A stretch of DNA of 64,000 nt from NCBI RefSeq assembly GCF_000355765.4, contig NZ_CP021106.3, positions 2,947,137-3,011,136 of the forward strand, in the 5' to 3' direction. Of the stretch, positions 17,852 to 26,710 are shown piece by piece. Each line of letters opens with the position of its first letter. Positions within the stretch are counted from its first letter, which is position 1. Source of the stretch: Nitrosospira lacus. GTDB lineage: Bacteria; Pseudomonadota; Gammaproteobacteria; Burkholderiales; Nitrosomonadaceae. The notes under the pieces are model-generated. The model made no database searches, was not told where the DNA came from, and saw only the letters and a program-made list of their open reading frames with translations. The position numbers were made by a program, and so were the translations under genes.

Positions 17852-20800
17852 ATGATTGAACGGATTTTGCGAACATCCATACAGCAGCGTGGCCTGGTCC
17901 TGACGGCGGTATTGGCGATGGCCATGCTTGGGGTTTATAACTCCCAAAAGCTGCCCATCGATGCGGTACCGGATATCACTAACGTACAGGTACAAATCAA
18001 TACCCGCGCGGCGGGATTCTCGCCAATCGAGGCGGAACAGCGCGTGACATTCCCGATCGAGATCATCATGGCGGGCCTCCCCAATCTCCAATATACCCGT
18101 TCACTCTCGCGCTACGGCCTGTCGCAGGTCACCGTTATTTTCAAGGACGGCACCGACATCTATCTTGCTCGTCAGTTAGTGAGTCAACGGATACAGGAGG
18201 CAAGAGACAAGCTGCCCGTCGGCGTTGAGCCTACTATGGGACCTATTTCTACCGGTCTGGGTGAAATATTCATGTGGACCGTCGCCGCTAAAGAAAGTGC
18301 AAGAAAGCCGGACGGCACGGCATATACGCCGACCGATTTGCGCGAGATCCAGGACTGGATCATCCGGCCACAGTTGCGCACGGTGCCCGGAGTCACGGAA
18401 GTCAACACGGTTGGCGGTTTCGTCAAACAGTTCCATGTCGCTCCTTATCCCGAAAAGCTGATCTCTTTCGGATTGACGTTGCAGGATGTCATCACCGCGC
18501 TGGGGCGCAACAATCTCAACGTCGGTGCCGGTTACATCGAAAAGAGCGGAGAGCAGTACCTGGTTCGATTGCCCGGACAGGTAGCCAATCTGGACGAGAT
18601 CGGCAATATCACGCTCGGTTCCCGAGCAGGGATACCGATACGCGTCAAGGATGTTGCCGATATCCTGATAGGCAAAGAGTTGCGCACCGGCGCCGCCACA
18701 CAAAATGGCAAAGAGGTGGTACTCGGAACGGTACATATGCTGATGGGGGAAAATAGCCGTACGGTCTCTCAGGCGGCCGCCAAAAAGCTGGTAGAGGTTA
18801 ATCGCAGCCTTCCCGCAGGTGTGGTTGCGACCCCCGTCTATGATCGCACCACCCTGGTGGAAAAAACCATTCGCACCGTCTCGAACAACTTGCTGGAAGG
18901 TGCCGCCCTGGTAATCGTGGTGCTGTTCGTGTCTCTCGGCAACCTGCGCGCGGCACTGATCACCGCGCTCATTATCCCGCTCTCGTTGTTGTTCACACTC
19001 AGCGGCATGGTCGCGAACCAGGTCAGTGCCAACCTGCTGAGTCTGGGTGCCTTGGACTTCGGAATCATTGTCGACGGCGCCGTCATTATTGTCGAGAATT
19101 GTATCCGGCGCCTTGCTCATGAACAGGCGCGGCTGGGCCGGGGATTAACTCCCGCCGAGCGCTTCTCAATCGTATTCGATGCATCCAGCGAAGTACGGCG
19201 GGCCCTGCTGTTCGGACAACTTATCATCATGGTCGTCTACCTTCCTGTATTTGCACTGTCCGGGGTAGAGGGAAAGATGTTCCATCCCATGGCTTTCACA
19301 GTCGTGATAGCGTTGCTGGGAGCGGTGGTTCTCTCCCTGACGTTCGTCCCGGCGGCAGTCGCACTCTTTCTTTCAGGCAAGGTAACAGAAAAAGAGAGTT
19401 CCACGGTAGCATGGGCAAAGGGAATCTATTCGCCTGCCTTGGACGCTGCATTGCGCAACAAGGGATTGACTGTAACACTTGCCGTGGTCGTTGTAGTACT
19501 GTCCGGCTTGCTGGCTACGCGCATGGGCAGCGAGTTTTTGCCCAGCCTCGATGAAGAGGATATCGCCCTCCACGCAATCCGCATCCCCGGTACTAGCCTG
19601 ACCACGGCTATCGAAATGCAAAATGAACTGGAAGAGACAATCAAGACATTTCCGGAAGTGAAAAGGGTTTTCGCCAAGATCGGAACCGCTGAAATTGCAA
19701 CCGATCCCATGCCACCAAATGTTGCTGATATTTTTATCATTTTGAAACCAAAGGCGGAATGGCCGGGGCCGCATCACACCAAGCCGGAATTGATCGCCGC
19801 AATGGAGCAGGCGGTGCGAAAGGTGCCGGGTAATAATTACGAGTTCACCCAACCCATACAGATGCGTTTTAACGAATTGATATCGGGTGTACGAGCGGAT
19901 GTGGCGGTCAAGGTATTCGGCGACAATATGGACACGCTATTTACCGTGGCCGAGCAGATTGAGAAGATACTTGAAACGGTTCCAGGGGCCGCGGATGTAA
20001 AAATCGAACAACTTACCGGATTGCCGGTGCTTACGATTCAGCCTGACCGCGCAAGACTGGCGCGCTACGGGTTGAACGTAGCGGATGTGCAGGATGCCGT
20101 AGCGGTTGCTGTCGGCGGACGAAACGCCGGCACCATTTTCGAGGGCGATCGCCGCTTCGAGCTACAAGTCCGGCTTCCGGAACACCTGCGCGGCGATATC
20201 GAGGCGCTCAAGCGTTTGCCGATCGGCCTTCCCGCCGCAACCTTGGGCACCGCGGCAAATGCTCCGGCGACCGCCCTGCCGGCCTATGTGACATTGGCGG
20301 AAGTGGCCAGATTTGAAGTGATTCCCGGCCCCAATCAGGTAAGTCGTGAAAATGGCAAACGGAGAGCAGTTGTCACGGCAAACGTGCGCGGCCGGGACCT
20401 GGGTTCCTTTGTCGGCGAGGCTGAAACGCTCATCGCGGAGAACGTGCAGATACCCGCTGGATACTGGACAGTATGGGGGGGGCAATTCGAGCAAATGATT
20501 CTTGCAGCCCAGCGCCTTGAGATTGTGTCCCCACTTGCTCTGGGTCTGGTTCTTCTTCTCCTCTACACCATGCTCGGGAGTTTTCGCGACAGCCTGCTGG
20601 TATTTACCGCGGTCCCCCTGGCTGTCACCGGGGGAATTCTGGCCCTGTGGCTACGCGATATTCCCTTGTCCATTTCTGCCGGGGTAGGGTTCATCGCCAT
20701 GTCCGGGGTGGCCGTATTGGACGGACTGGTCCTGATATCCTTTGTACGCGATCTGCGCGCACAGGGTCTGACTCTGGACGATGCCATTCGTACCGGATCC

Positions 20801-21022
20801 CTCCTCAGGTTGCGTCCGGTGCTGATAACAACATGGGTAGAAACGCTTGGTTTTCTGCCGATGGCGCTGAGCACGGGGACCGGTGCCGAAGTACAGCGGA
20901 CATTGGCAACGGTGATGGTGGGTAGCACTCTTTCCCAATCGCTGCTGACATTGCTCGTGCTCCCGGTGCTATACCATCTGGTCCATGGAAGGGATGATCT
21001 GAACCCAGGCAAGCCACCCTGA
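17852..21022 (+). CDS. czcA: HME-type RND heavy-metal efflux pump, CzcA family
   Basis: 1056-residue inner-membrane proton/metal antiporter with 12 predicted helices and two large periplasmic loops. The transmembrane-4 motif LDFGIIVDGAVIIVEN carries the acidic residues of the proton relay and is typical of heavy-metal exporters of the Zn/Co/Cd type rather than drug pumps. The N-terminus MIERILRTSIQQRG and KLPIDAVPDITNVQVQ also match. It completes a czcCBA operon. The precise metal cannot be read from sequence alone. It ends 16 bases before the convergent regulator gene. Confidence 0.95.
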   Translation: MIERILRTSIQQRGLVLTAVLAMAMLGVYNSQKLPIDAVPDITNVQVQINTRAAGFSPIEAEQRVTFPIEIIMAGLPNLQYTRSLSRYGLSQVTVIFKDGTDIYLARQLVSQRIQEARDKLPVGVEPTMGPISTGLGEIFMWTVAAKESARKPDGTAYTPTDLREIQDWIIRPQLRTVPGVTEVNTVGGFVKQFHVAPYPEKLISFGLTLQDVITALGRNNLNVGAGYIEKSGEQYLVRLPGQVANLDEIGNITLGSRAGIPIRVKDVADILIGKELRTGAATQNGKEVVLGTVHMLMGENSRTVSQAAAKKLVEVNRSLPAGVVATPVYDRTTLVEKTIRTVSNNLLEGAALVIVVLFVSLGNLRAALITALIIPLSLLFTLSGMVANQVSANLLSLGALDFGIIVDGAVIIVENCIRRLAHEQARLGRGLTPAERFSIVFDASSEVRRALLFGQLIIMVVYLPVFALSGVEGKMFHPMAFTVVIALLGAVVLSLTFVPAAVALFLSGKVTEKESSTVAWAKGIYSPALDAALRNKGLTVTLAVVVVVLSGLLATRMGSEFLPSLDEEDIALHAIRIPGTSLTTAIEMQNELEETIKTFPEVKRVFAKIGTAEIATDPMPPNVADIFIILKPKAEWPGPHHTKPELIAAMEQAVRKVPGNNYEFTQPIQMRFNELISGVRADVAVKVFGDNMDTLFTVAEQIEKILETVPGAADVKIEQLTGLPVLTIQPDRARLARYGLNVADVQDAVAVAVGGRNAGTIFEGDRRFELQVRLPEHLRGDIEALKRLPIGLPAATLGTAANAPATALPAYVTLAEVARFEVIPGPNQVSRENGKRRAVVTANVRGRDLGSFVGEAETLIAENVQIPAGYWTVWGGQFEQMILAAQRLEIVSPLALGLVLLLLYTMLGSFRDSLLVFTAVPLAVTGGILALWLRDIPLSISAGVGFIAMSGVAVLDGLVLISFVRDLRAQGLTLDDAIRTGSLLRLRPVLITTWVETLGFLPMALSTGTGAEVQRTLATVMVGSTLSQSLLTLLVLPVLYHLVHGRDDLNPGKPP

Positions 21023-21038
21023 ACCTCCCTCAAATCAT

Positions 21039-22001
21039 TTAGTAGGGTATTCGGAGCTCGCTGACAGCCCGGCCGATCTTGCGGCGAAGAAGTGCGCGCA
21101 GCGTTGTCCCATCCGCATAACCAACCTGAGCGGCAATCAGGTCGATACTGTCACTGCTCGTTCTCAAAAGATGCAGTGCGCGCTCGACACGAAGATCCTG
21201 GAAATAGGAAAGCGGGGTTTTGCCCAGTACAGCGCGCAATCGGCGGGAGAGCGTCCTTTCGCTTGTACCCGCCGCGCTGGCCGCCCCACTTAGCGAAAAG
21301 CCATCCGCAAGTCTTAGCCGGGCCCAGCGTTCGAACCGTTCGACCAGCGGGTCCTCATGCGCGAGATGATCGGGAATCGCAAAAATTGCCTGCGATGGGC
21401 GTGGTTCGATGACAAGAAAACGGGCTGTTAATGCAGCGAGTGCCGGACTGCTGCGCCTCACAAGCCATAGTGCGAGATCGATATGCGCAAGCGCTGCACC
21501 AGCGGTGACAAAACGCGACGAGCCCACTACCATGCGGGATTCTTCCAGCGTCACAAGGGGATACCGCTCTCGAAACAGAGGAGCGAGCCACCAAGAGGTG
21601 GTAGCGTTCTGTCCATTGAGGAGCAAAGTATTGGCAAGAACGAATGTTCCAGTGCATGCGGCCCCCACCAGAACACCGCTGTCAGACCACTGCCGCAAAA
21701 GCTCGACGGCATCCGCCACATCGCGGCGTTCAAGCGCCGCTCGCAGCGTTTCAGGCATCTTTGCCCCGAGTGCGGGGATCAATACAACATCCGGGTATGT
21801 GCACCGGGTTGCCGGCACCACGGGCACCGATAATCCCTGGCTGGTACGCACGTGGCGGCGTGTGCCCACAATGGTTACCTCGAAATGGGTTGAAAAAGCG
21901 CTATTGGCACCCGCAAGATCATTCGCAACACTCAGGGTATCGAGAATGGTCGACAACCCGGTGTCAAAAACTCCATTGAGCGCGAGAATGTGGATATGCA
22001 T
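21039..22001 (-). CDS. GlxA-family AraC-type transcriptional regulator
   Basis: An N-terminal DJ-1/PfpI-like domain (about 1-190, MHIHILALNGVFDTGLS) is joined to a C-terminal AraC helix-turn-helix pair (about 220-315, FSLSGAASAAGTSERTLSRR and DLIAAQVGYADGTTLRALLR). ATG 22001 gives 320 residues; a TTG at 22043 is the alternative but would start inside a likely operator. The DJ-1 domain probably senses a small molecule. The gene is divergent from a small monooxygenase gene, its most likely target, and two inverted repeats lie between them. Confidence 0.88.
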   Translation of the reverse strand: MHIHILALNGVFDTGLSTILDTLSVANDLAGANSAFSTHFEVTIVGTRRHVRTSQGLSVPVVPATRCTYPDVVLIPALGAKMPETLRAALERRDVADAVELLRQWSDSGVLVGAACTGTFVLANTLLLNGQNATTSWWLAPLFRERYPLVTLEESRMVVGSSRFVTAGAALAHIDLALWLVRRSSPALAALTARFLVIEPRPSQAIFAIPDHLAHEDPLVERFERWARLRLADGFSLSGAASAAGTSERTLSRRLRAVLGKTPLSYFQDLRVERALHLLRTSSDSIDLIAAQVGYADGTTLRALLRRKIGRAVSELRIPY

Positions 22002-22029
22002 GGCAGGAATTATATCAAATTTGTCAATC

Positions 22030-22065
22030 TTGCCACTTGGCAAAACTTTATGACTTCTCTAAAGT
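22030..22065. promoter_or_regulatory. Two inverted repeats in the regulator/monooxygenase divergent region
   Basis: A perfect dyad TTGCCA-CT-TGGCAA (22030-22043) is followed directly by ACTTTA-N9-TAAAGT (22045-22065). They lie between the GlxA-like regulator and the monooxygenase gene it probably controls, and are candidate operators. Confidence 0.45.
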
Positions 22066-22104
22066 CTGTCTCTCGTTATTCAACTTAAAAGAGAGGAAAT
22101 TATC

Positions 22105-22407
22105 ATGGTAAAAGTTGCGTTATTTGTACGATTACAAGCCAAGCCAGGAAAAGAAGCCGATGTCATCCATTTTCTCGAACAGGGACTTGCACTGGCAAAT
22201 GCGGAAACCACCACGCCAGTCTGGTTCGCGCTACGGCTGGGTCCTTCGACTTTTGGCATTTTCGACGCATTCATTGACGACGCGGGGCGGTCAGCACATT
22301 TGGCGGGCCCCATTGCCGCGGCACTCATGGCCAACGCGGCCGAACTACTTGCGGAGGCTCCGCAGATCGAGCATGTAGACGTACTGGGCGCAAAGCTCGC
22401 CAGCTAG
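22105..22407 (+). CDS. Antibiotic biosynthesis monooxygenase (ABM) domain protein
   Basis: A 100-residue ferredoxin-like ABM-fold protein. The pattern VKVALFVRLQAKPGKEADVI followed by WFALRLGPSTFGIFDAF and the helix AAALMANAAELLAEAP is that of small cofactor-free quinol monooxygenases such as YgiN, though many members have unknown substrates. AGAGAGGAAA supplies the ribosome site. It is transcribed away from a GlxA-like regulator gene and probably answers to it. It forms a single-gene unit. Confidence 0.85.
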   Translation: MVKVALFVRLQAKPGKEADVIHFLEQGLALANAETTTPVWFALRLGPSTFGIFDAFIDDAGRSAHLAGPIAAALMANAAELLAEAPQIEHVDVLGAKLAS

Positions 22408-22460
22408 GGACTTATCGGTTGCGAGGCCGGACAGTCTATTGCGCGGATGAAAATCGGGTT

Positions 22461-22755
22461 TTTTGAGGGCTTTAAAAGTAACTTATAATATCCACTTTCG
22501 GCCTGACAAAGTAATGATGTCGCCAAGCAGACAAAAAAACAGGCAGCCCGACCCGGAAAAGCTCAAGCTATCGGGCTCCGGAAGGGCGAACCGGCAAAGC
22601 TTTGGATGAAGGAAGCACCTAAAAAATGAAGAAACGAGGAAAAACAGGTTGCATGCTAACGGCCAACAGATCGTATCCTCCCGAACCCGGGGATGATTGA
22701 AAAAGTGATCATCCTGAGATTGCCGGAAAAAAGACCGTGTCCGGATCGGGGGTAG
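22461..22755 (+). other. Non-coding region with possible structured RNA
   Basis: No coding sequence is convincing between 22408 and 23001. A TATAAT box (22484-22489) has weak -35 candidates TTTTGA (22461, spacing 17) and TTGAGG (22463, spacing 15). Downstream is a stem AGCCCGA/TCGGGCT (about 22545-22580), then CCGG-N9-CCGG and the palindrome CAAAGCTTTG. I could not match it to a known riboswitch class. It could be a small RNA or a long leader of the DUF2863 gene. Confidence 0.25.
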
Positions 22756-22763
22756 GTTTTCGG

Positions 22764-22857
22764 AAATCGCCTGCAAAAGCGTCGGACCGGCCTATATTTC
22801 GCCCCTGCTGATCTTCAAAATCGGCAAATCTGTTCTCTCCCGGTCGCATTCTCATTG
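22764..22857 (+). repeat. Diverged dispersed repeat, copy A
   Basis: A stretch around CCTGCAAAAGCGTC...CCTATATTTCGCC, followed by TTCAAAATC and CCCGG, is similar to 40165-40282. The first 44 bases agree at about 35 positions; after that the copies differ by an indel of about 20 bases and resume weaker similarity. It lies upstream of the DUF2863 gene. Confidence 0.45.
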
Positions 22858-23001
22858 AGTACTTTATGTTGTACAATAAGTTCAGCCAAGAGTGCGTTGG
22901 CGTGCAAAGCCGTCGAATTTCCTTCCTCAAAACGGACTCTACCCCTTCCAATTCCTGGATTTGGGTTAAAATGTCTTTTCAATTTGTTACGCACACCTTT
23001 C

Positions 23002-24219
23002 ATGAAAAAACCTCGCGTCCAGCATCGCACCAAATCCCCGCGCGTGGTTCAGGAGCTTTCCAGGCTGGCTGCGGGACTTGCTGCTTCCGGCAGCCGTATC
23101 GAGGATGCATTCTGGGAGAACCGGCTTGCGGCAAAGATACATGCGCAGTTGCGTACCGGCGACGATCAAAACCTTGAAGCGGCGCTGGATCAGCTCTACG
23201 ACACCGATTCTGTGGGTTACGGTGAATTCATTTATGCAATTGAAGCGGCGATCGAATGCGGCGTACTCATACGGGAAGGCATTGGTCATGATGTGCTGAT
23301 GTTCGCGGCGCCGGTATTGACCTGGTCGCGTTTCTCAATTCCTTCCGGCCTGATATCCGAGCCGGTGCTTGCCAGTCTCCGAGTACAGTTGCAGGCACAT
23401 GTGCTGGCGAAAGATGTCCAATTCGTGCTGGCGGATTGCCTCTTCAGCCCTGACCAGCTTCCACGTGGCTATCACCTCACCCATGAACTTGCCAACAAAT
23501 TGTGGACAGCTGCGGTGGCGGGAGAACGGGACTTGCACATAAATCCTCGCCAACTGGCTGAAACCGGACGATTTCTGTCCGATACCCGTTATCTCCTCGG
23601 TGCAATCGCCGTTCCGCAGGGAAAATCCATGTTCCGATGGCAGGAAGCCGACGGATCCGGCACGGACAAGAGCACGCATCCGCTCGGCGTAAAGTTTTCC
23701 AAACAGGATACACTGCTTGCATGGCAGACTCATGGCACCGAAGCCCTTCGGCCGCTATTTCAAGGTTGTGCGTTCGAACTGGTAATACCCGATGGCTTCT
23801 TTTCGGCATGGCGCATGGCGGATCGCCTTGCCCGGCCCTATTCTACGCATGCCACCATCGATTTTCTGCAATCAACATTGAATATTTCCGCAAACAGGCT
23901 GCGCGCAGTCATCGCGCCCTTTTACGACCAGTGGCTGGAGGAATACCGGGTAAGCTTTACCCTCAAGGATCGCGACGAAGTCCTCTATGGCATCGTCTGG
24001 GCGCTGGTAGGTGACGAAGATGAAAACAGCGACACTGTGACACAAATCGAAACGACGCTGCGGGAATGCGGTATCACGCATACCACAGTGCTGGACAATC
24101 ACTTCCTTCTGGAATATTGCGAAGAATGCGGCGCGCCGCTATTTCCAAATCCGGAGGGTGAAGTGGTGCATACTGAATTTCCAGACGAAGGAGAAGTCGC
24201 ACCGGTACACCTGCATTGA
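23002..24219 (+). CDS. DUF2863 family protein
   Basis: 405 residues from ATG 23002; longer readings from 22855 would include untypical sequence. I recognise the betaproteobacterial DUF2863 family from its start (basic segment, then LSRLAAGLAASGSRIEDAFWE) and overall length. No signal peptide or membrane helix is visible. A CEECGAP motif near the C-terminus could hold half of a zinc site. The family's function is unknown. It stands alone after a 594-base non-coding region. Confidence 0.8.
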   Translation: MKKPRVQHRTKSPRVVQELSRLAAGLAASGSRIEDAFWENRLAAKIHAQLRTGDDQNLEAALDQLYDTDSVGYGEFIYAIEAAIECGVLIREGIGHDVLMFAAPVLTWSRFSIPSGLISEPVLASLRVQLQAHVLAKDVQFVLADCLFSPDQLPRGYHLTHELANKLWTAAVAGERDLHINPRQLAETGRFLSDTRYLLGAIAVPQGKSMFRWQEADGSGTDKSTHPLGVKFSKQDTLLAWQTHGTEALRPLFQGCAFELVIPDGFFSAWRMADRLARPYSTHATIDFLQSTLNISANRLRAVIAPFYDQWLEEYRVSFTLKDRDEVLYGIVWALVGDEDENSDTVTQIETTLRECGITHTTVLDNHFLLEYCEECGAPLFPNPEGEVVHTEFPDEGEVAPVHLH

Positions 24220-24470
24220 GGCGCGTGCTGACATGGTATGAATCCGTATTAATCAGCTTTCCGGATAGCAATATCCATACCGGTAGCGGAATTATAAACC
24301 TGAGGGGGTAAAAAGCACTTCGTCAGGATGAACCGGGGAAACGGCTCAATTATAGAAAATTTCAATTTTTTTAATCGCTTACATCCCGGTTATATATGAA
24401 ATTGAATAGCCTTTTGCAGATTAGCCGACATAATCGTTTTCTCAATCAACCGTAAACCGTATCGACATTT

Positions 24471-25016
24471 ATGAAGTTTCTTTTTGATCTCTTTCCGGTT
24501 ATTCTGTTTTTCATTACATTCAAGGTTTATGGAATCTACGCTGCCACCGCTGTAGCTATTGTCGCAACTTTTGCGCAAATCGGCTGGGTATGGTTTCGCC
24601 ATCGGAAGGTTGAAACCATGCTTTGGGTAAGCCTTGTTATCATCGTCATCTTCGGCAGTGCCACGCTGATACTGCAAGATGAAACTTTCATCAAGTGGAA
24701 ACCATCCGTCCTCTACTGGCTTTTCGCGGGAGCGCTGCTGCTGGCCCACGCGGTTTTCAAAAAGAATTTGATTCGTGTCATGATGAAAGAGCAGATTGCG
24801 CTTCCGGAACCCATATGGACTCGCCTCAATGCCAGTTGGGCAGCATTTTTCGCATTGATGGGTGGCGCCAATCTCTATGTAGCCTTTAATTATTCCACTG
24901 AAACTTGGGTCAATTTCAAGCTGTTCGGGTTCATGGGACTGATGCTGGTATTTGTCGTATTGCAAGGACTGATGTTGGGAAAATATATGGAAGACAAAGG
25001 GGATAAGGAGGCATGA
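24471..25016 (+). CDS. yciB: Inner-membrane septation protein YciB/IspZ family
   Basis: 181-residue polytopic protein with five to six helices, beginning [21 protein letters not shown], the classical start of the intracellular septation protein A family. Other family marks are [14 protein letters not shown] and [21 protein letters not shown]. In E. coli the protein affects cell envelope and division with loose substrate definition. The stop overlaps the next gene by four bases, and together with yciI, bolA and a parvulin gene it makes a conserved betaproteobacterial cluster. The 24220-24470 gap before it holds nothing recognisable. Confidence 0.93.
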   Translation: MKFLFDLFPVILFFITFKVYGIYAATAVAIVATFAQIGWVWFRHRKVETMLWVSLVIIVIFGSATLILQDETFIKWKPSVLYWLFAGALLLAHAVFKKNLIRVMMKEQIALPEPIWTRLNASWAAFFALMGGANLYVAFNYSTETWVNFKLFGFMGLMLVFVVLQGLMLGKYMEDKGDKEA

Positions 25017-25315
25017 TGCTCTATGCGATCAGCGGCGAAGATATTCCGGACAGCCTGGAAAAACGCTTGGCGGTCCGCGCCGCACACCTGGAGCGCCTTA
25101 ACGAATTGCGGCGAGAGGGGCGTCTGGTTCTGGCGGGACCCTACCCGGCGATCGATAGTCCCGACCCCGGCCCCGCCGGGTTCTCCGGCAGCCTTATTGT
25201 CGCAGAATTTGAATCACTCGAAGCGGCGCGCAACTGGGCGGAAACCGATCCCTATGCCACATCTGGCGTATATGCAAGACTGACAGTCAAACCGTTCAAG
25301 AAAGTTTTACCATAA
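25013..25315 (+). CDS. YciI family protein
   Basis: A 100-residue ferredoxin-like YciI-fold protein: [12 protein letters not shown], then [22 protein letters not shown] with the conserved His of the family, and [13 protein letters not shown] with the conserved acidic residue. Some relatives have dehydrochlorinase-like activity; most are uncharacterised. The start overlaps the yciB stop (ATGATG, first ATG at 25013), preceded by AAGGAGG, so translation is coupled. It is followed 8 bases later by bolA. Confidence 0.9.
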   Translation: MMLYAISGEDIPDSLEKRLAVRAAHLERLNELRREGRLVLAGPYPAIDSPDPGPAGFSGSLIVAEFESLEAARNWAETDPYATSGVYARLTVKPFKKVLP

Positions 25316-25323
25316 GGTAAAGC

Positions 25324-25590
25324 ATGGTGAGCACAATTGAATTGATCAGACAAAAGCTTGCCATTCTTGATCCGGAGCAGATTCAGATCATGGATGAGAG
25401 CGCCAGGCATGCGGGGCATGAGGGCGCTAAAAGTGGTGGCGGACATTACGTTCTCACCATTGTCTCACGCGAATTTTTCGGTAAATCCCTTCTGGCCCGG
25501 CACCGCTTAGTCTATACCGCGTTAAAAGAGATGATGCATAAGGATATTCACGCACTGAGCGTAAAAGCGTATACTCCCGAAGAAATTTGA
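25324..25590 (+). CDS. bolA: BolA family protein
   Basis: An 88-residue BolA/IbaG-type protein with the typical order: N-terminal helix, ESARHAGHEGAKSGGGHYVLTIVS, and RHRLVYTALKEMMHKDIHALSVKAYTPEE in which RHR-VY-L is the family signature. BolA proteins partner with monothiol glutaredoxins in iron-sulfur handling and affect cell morphology. The gene lies in the yciB-yciI-bolA-ppiC cluster and is probably cotranscribed. Confidence 0.93.
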   Translation: MVSTIELIRQKLAILDPEQIQIMDESARHAGHEGAKSGGGHYVLTIVSREFFGKSLLARHRLVYTALKEMMHKDIHALSVKAYTPEEI

Positions 25591-25620
25591 TTCGATTCAA
25601 TCCACTGACAAGGAAAACCC

Positions 25621-26418
25621 ATGCGTTTTATGAAACTCTCTCAATTGACGGTGCTCGGTATTTCTGGCCTGATCGCCGTAACGACTGTCCAGGCCCAATC
25701 CAGCCCATCCATGGCGAAGGTGAATGGAGTGTCAATCCCCCAATCGCGCCTTGAATTTATAGTGAAAGCGCGGGCCGCCCAAGGTCAAGCCGATAGCCCT
25801 GAAACCAGGAAGACCTTGCGTGAGGATCTCATAACCGAGGAAGTCATAGCGCAGGAAGCTCTGAAAAAAGGGCTCGACAAGGACCCGGATTTCGTATCCC
25901 AGCTTGAAATTGCCCGTCTGACAGCATTGGTAAGGGCATATCAAATTGATTATGTGAAGAATCACCCGGTCAGCGACGAAGAGCTGAAGAAAGAATATGA
26001 ATCGCTGAAAACCCAAATGGGCGATAAAGAATACAAGGCACATCACATCCTGGTTGCTACCGAGGCGGAAGCAAAAGACATCATCGCGCGGATCAAGAAA
26101 GGCGGCAAGTTGGATAAGATTGCGCAAGAAAAATCCATTGATTCCGGCAGCAAAAGCAAAGGTGGCGAACTCGACTGGAGTCCCGCCGCCAGCTATGTCC
26201 AACCCTTTGCCGAAGCATTAACGAAAATGACCAAGGGCCAGCTTACCGAACAACCCGTGAAAACTCCCTTTGGCTGGCACGTAATCCGCCTGGATGACAT
26301 ACGCCCCTTGAAAATTCCGCCATTCGAGGAAATAAAGCAGAATCTGGCGCAACGCGTATTGCAACGTCAGTTTGCGACCTTTGTCGGCGACCTTCGCGGT
26401 AAGGCGAAAATCGAATAA
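25621..26418 (+). CDS. Periplasmic parvulin-type peptidyl-prolyl isomerase
   Basis: 265 residues. A signal peptide ends near VQAQ (about residue 26). The N-terminal helical part (about 30-130, VNGVSIPQSRLEFIVKAR) is SurA-like, and the parvulin domain (about 135-230) has KAHHILVATEAEAKDIIARI and FGWHVIRLDDIRP with the active-site histidines. It should help outer-membrane proteins fold in the periplasm. Last gene of its cluster, followed by a strong terminator. Confidence 0.93.
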   Translation: MRFMKLSQLTVLGISGLIAVTTVQAQSSPSMAKVNGVSIPQSRLEFIVKARAAQGQADSPETRKTLREDLITEEVIAQEALKKGLDKDPDFVSQLEIARLTALVRAYQIDYVKNHPVSDEELKKEYESLKTQMGDKEYKAHHILVATEAEAKDIIARIKKGGKLDKIAQEKSIDSGSKSKGGELDWSPAASYVQPFAEALTKMTKGQLTEQPVKTPFGWHVIRLDDIRPLKIPPFEEIKQNLAQRVLQRQFATFVGDLRGKAKIE

Positions 26419-26444
26419 CCCGGAATTTTGGACTTCACCAGATT

Positions 26445-26474
26445 AAAAAGGCGGTCAGGTTGACCGCCTTTTTT
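26445..26474 (+). terminator. Rho-independent terminator after the parvulin gene
   Basis: AAAAAGGCGGTCA and TGACCGCCTTTTTT form a perfect long stem with a GGT loop. Both flanks are A/T runs, so it can act in both directions. Beyond it, 26475-26710 holds no gene, only a GCCTCACCC/GGGTGAGGC inverted repeat at 26615-26645. Confidence 0.9.
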
Positions 26475-26710
26475 CGTCCTGAATCCGGTCGTCGGGCAGG
26501 GTGGAGTGTGCGGTTCTTGGAGTACAGAATAAGCGCAACAACGCGAAATAGTCCCATTCCAAGGCGTTGCAACACAGCCATGTGCCGCAAAAATCGGGCA
26601 ATCATCCCGTGGGAGCCTCACCCCAAAGGGGAGGCCGGGTGAGGCAAAAATCATTACGAGCTATGGTGCCGGACTAAAAAATAAGCGGTCAACCTCCGGA
26701 TTTATGTTTC

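Noticed and set aside
18176-19120. Open frame of 314 residues antisense to czcA
   Set aside because: Low-complexity composition rich in Asp, Gln and His opposite a well-conserved pump gene.
22500-22700. Possible cyclic-di-GMP, cobalamin or Moco riboswitch
   Set aside because: Short fragments such as GGCAAAGC recall riboswitch cores, but the order and spacing of conserved parts do not match any class I know.
26615-26645. Inverted repeat GCCTCACCC/GGGTGAGGC as the alr terminator
   Set aside because: The stem is clear, but no T run follows on the minus strand, so a terminator call is not supported.
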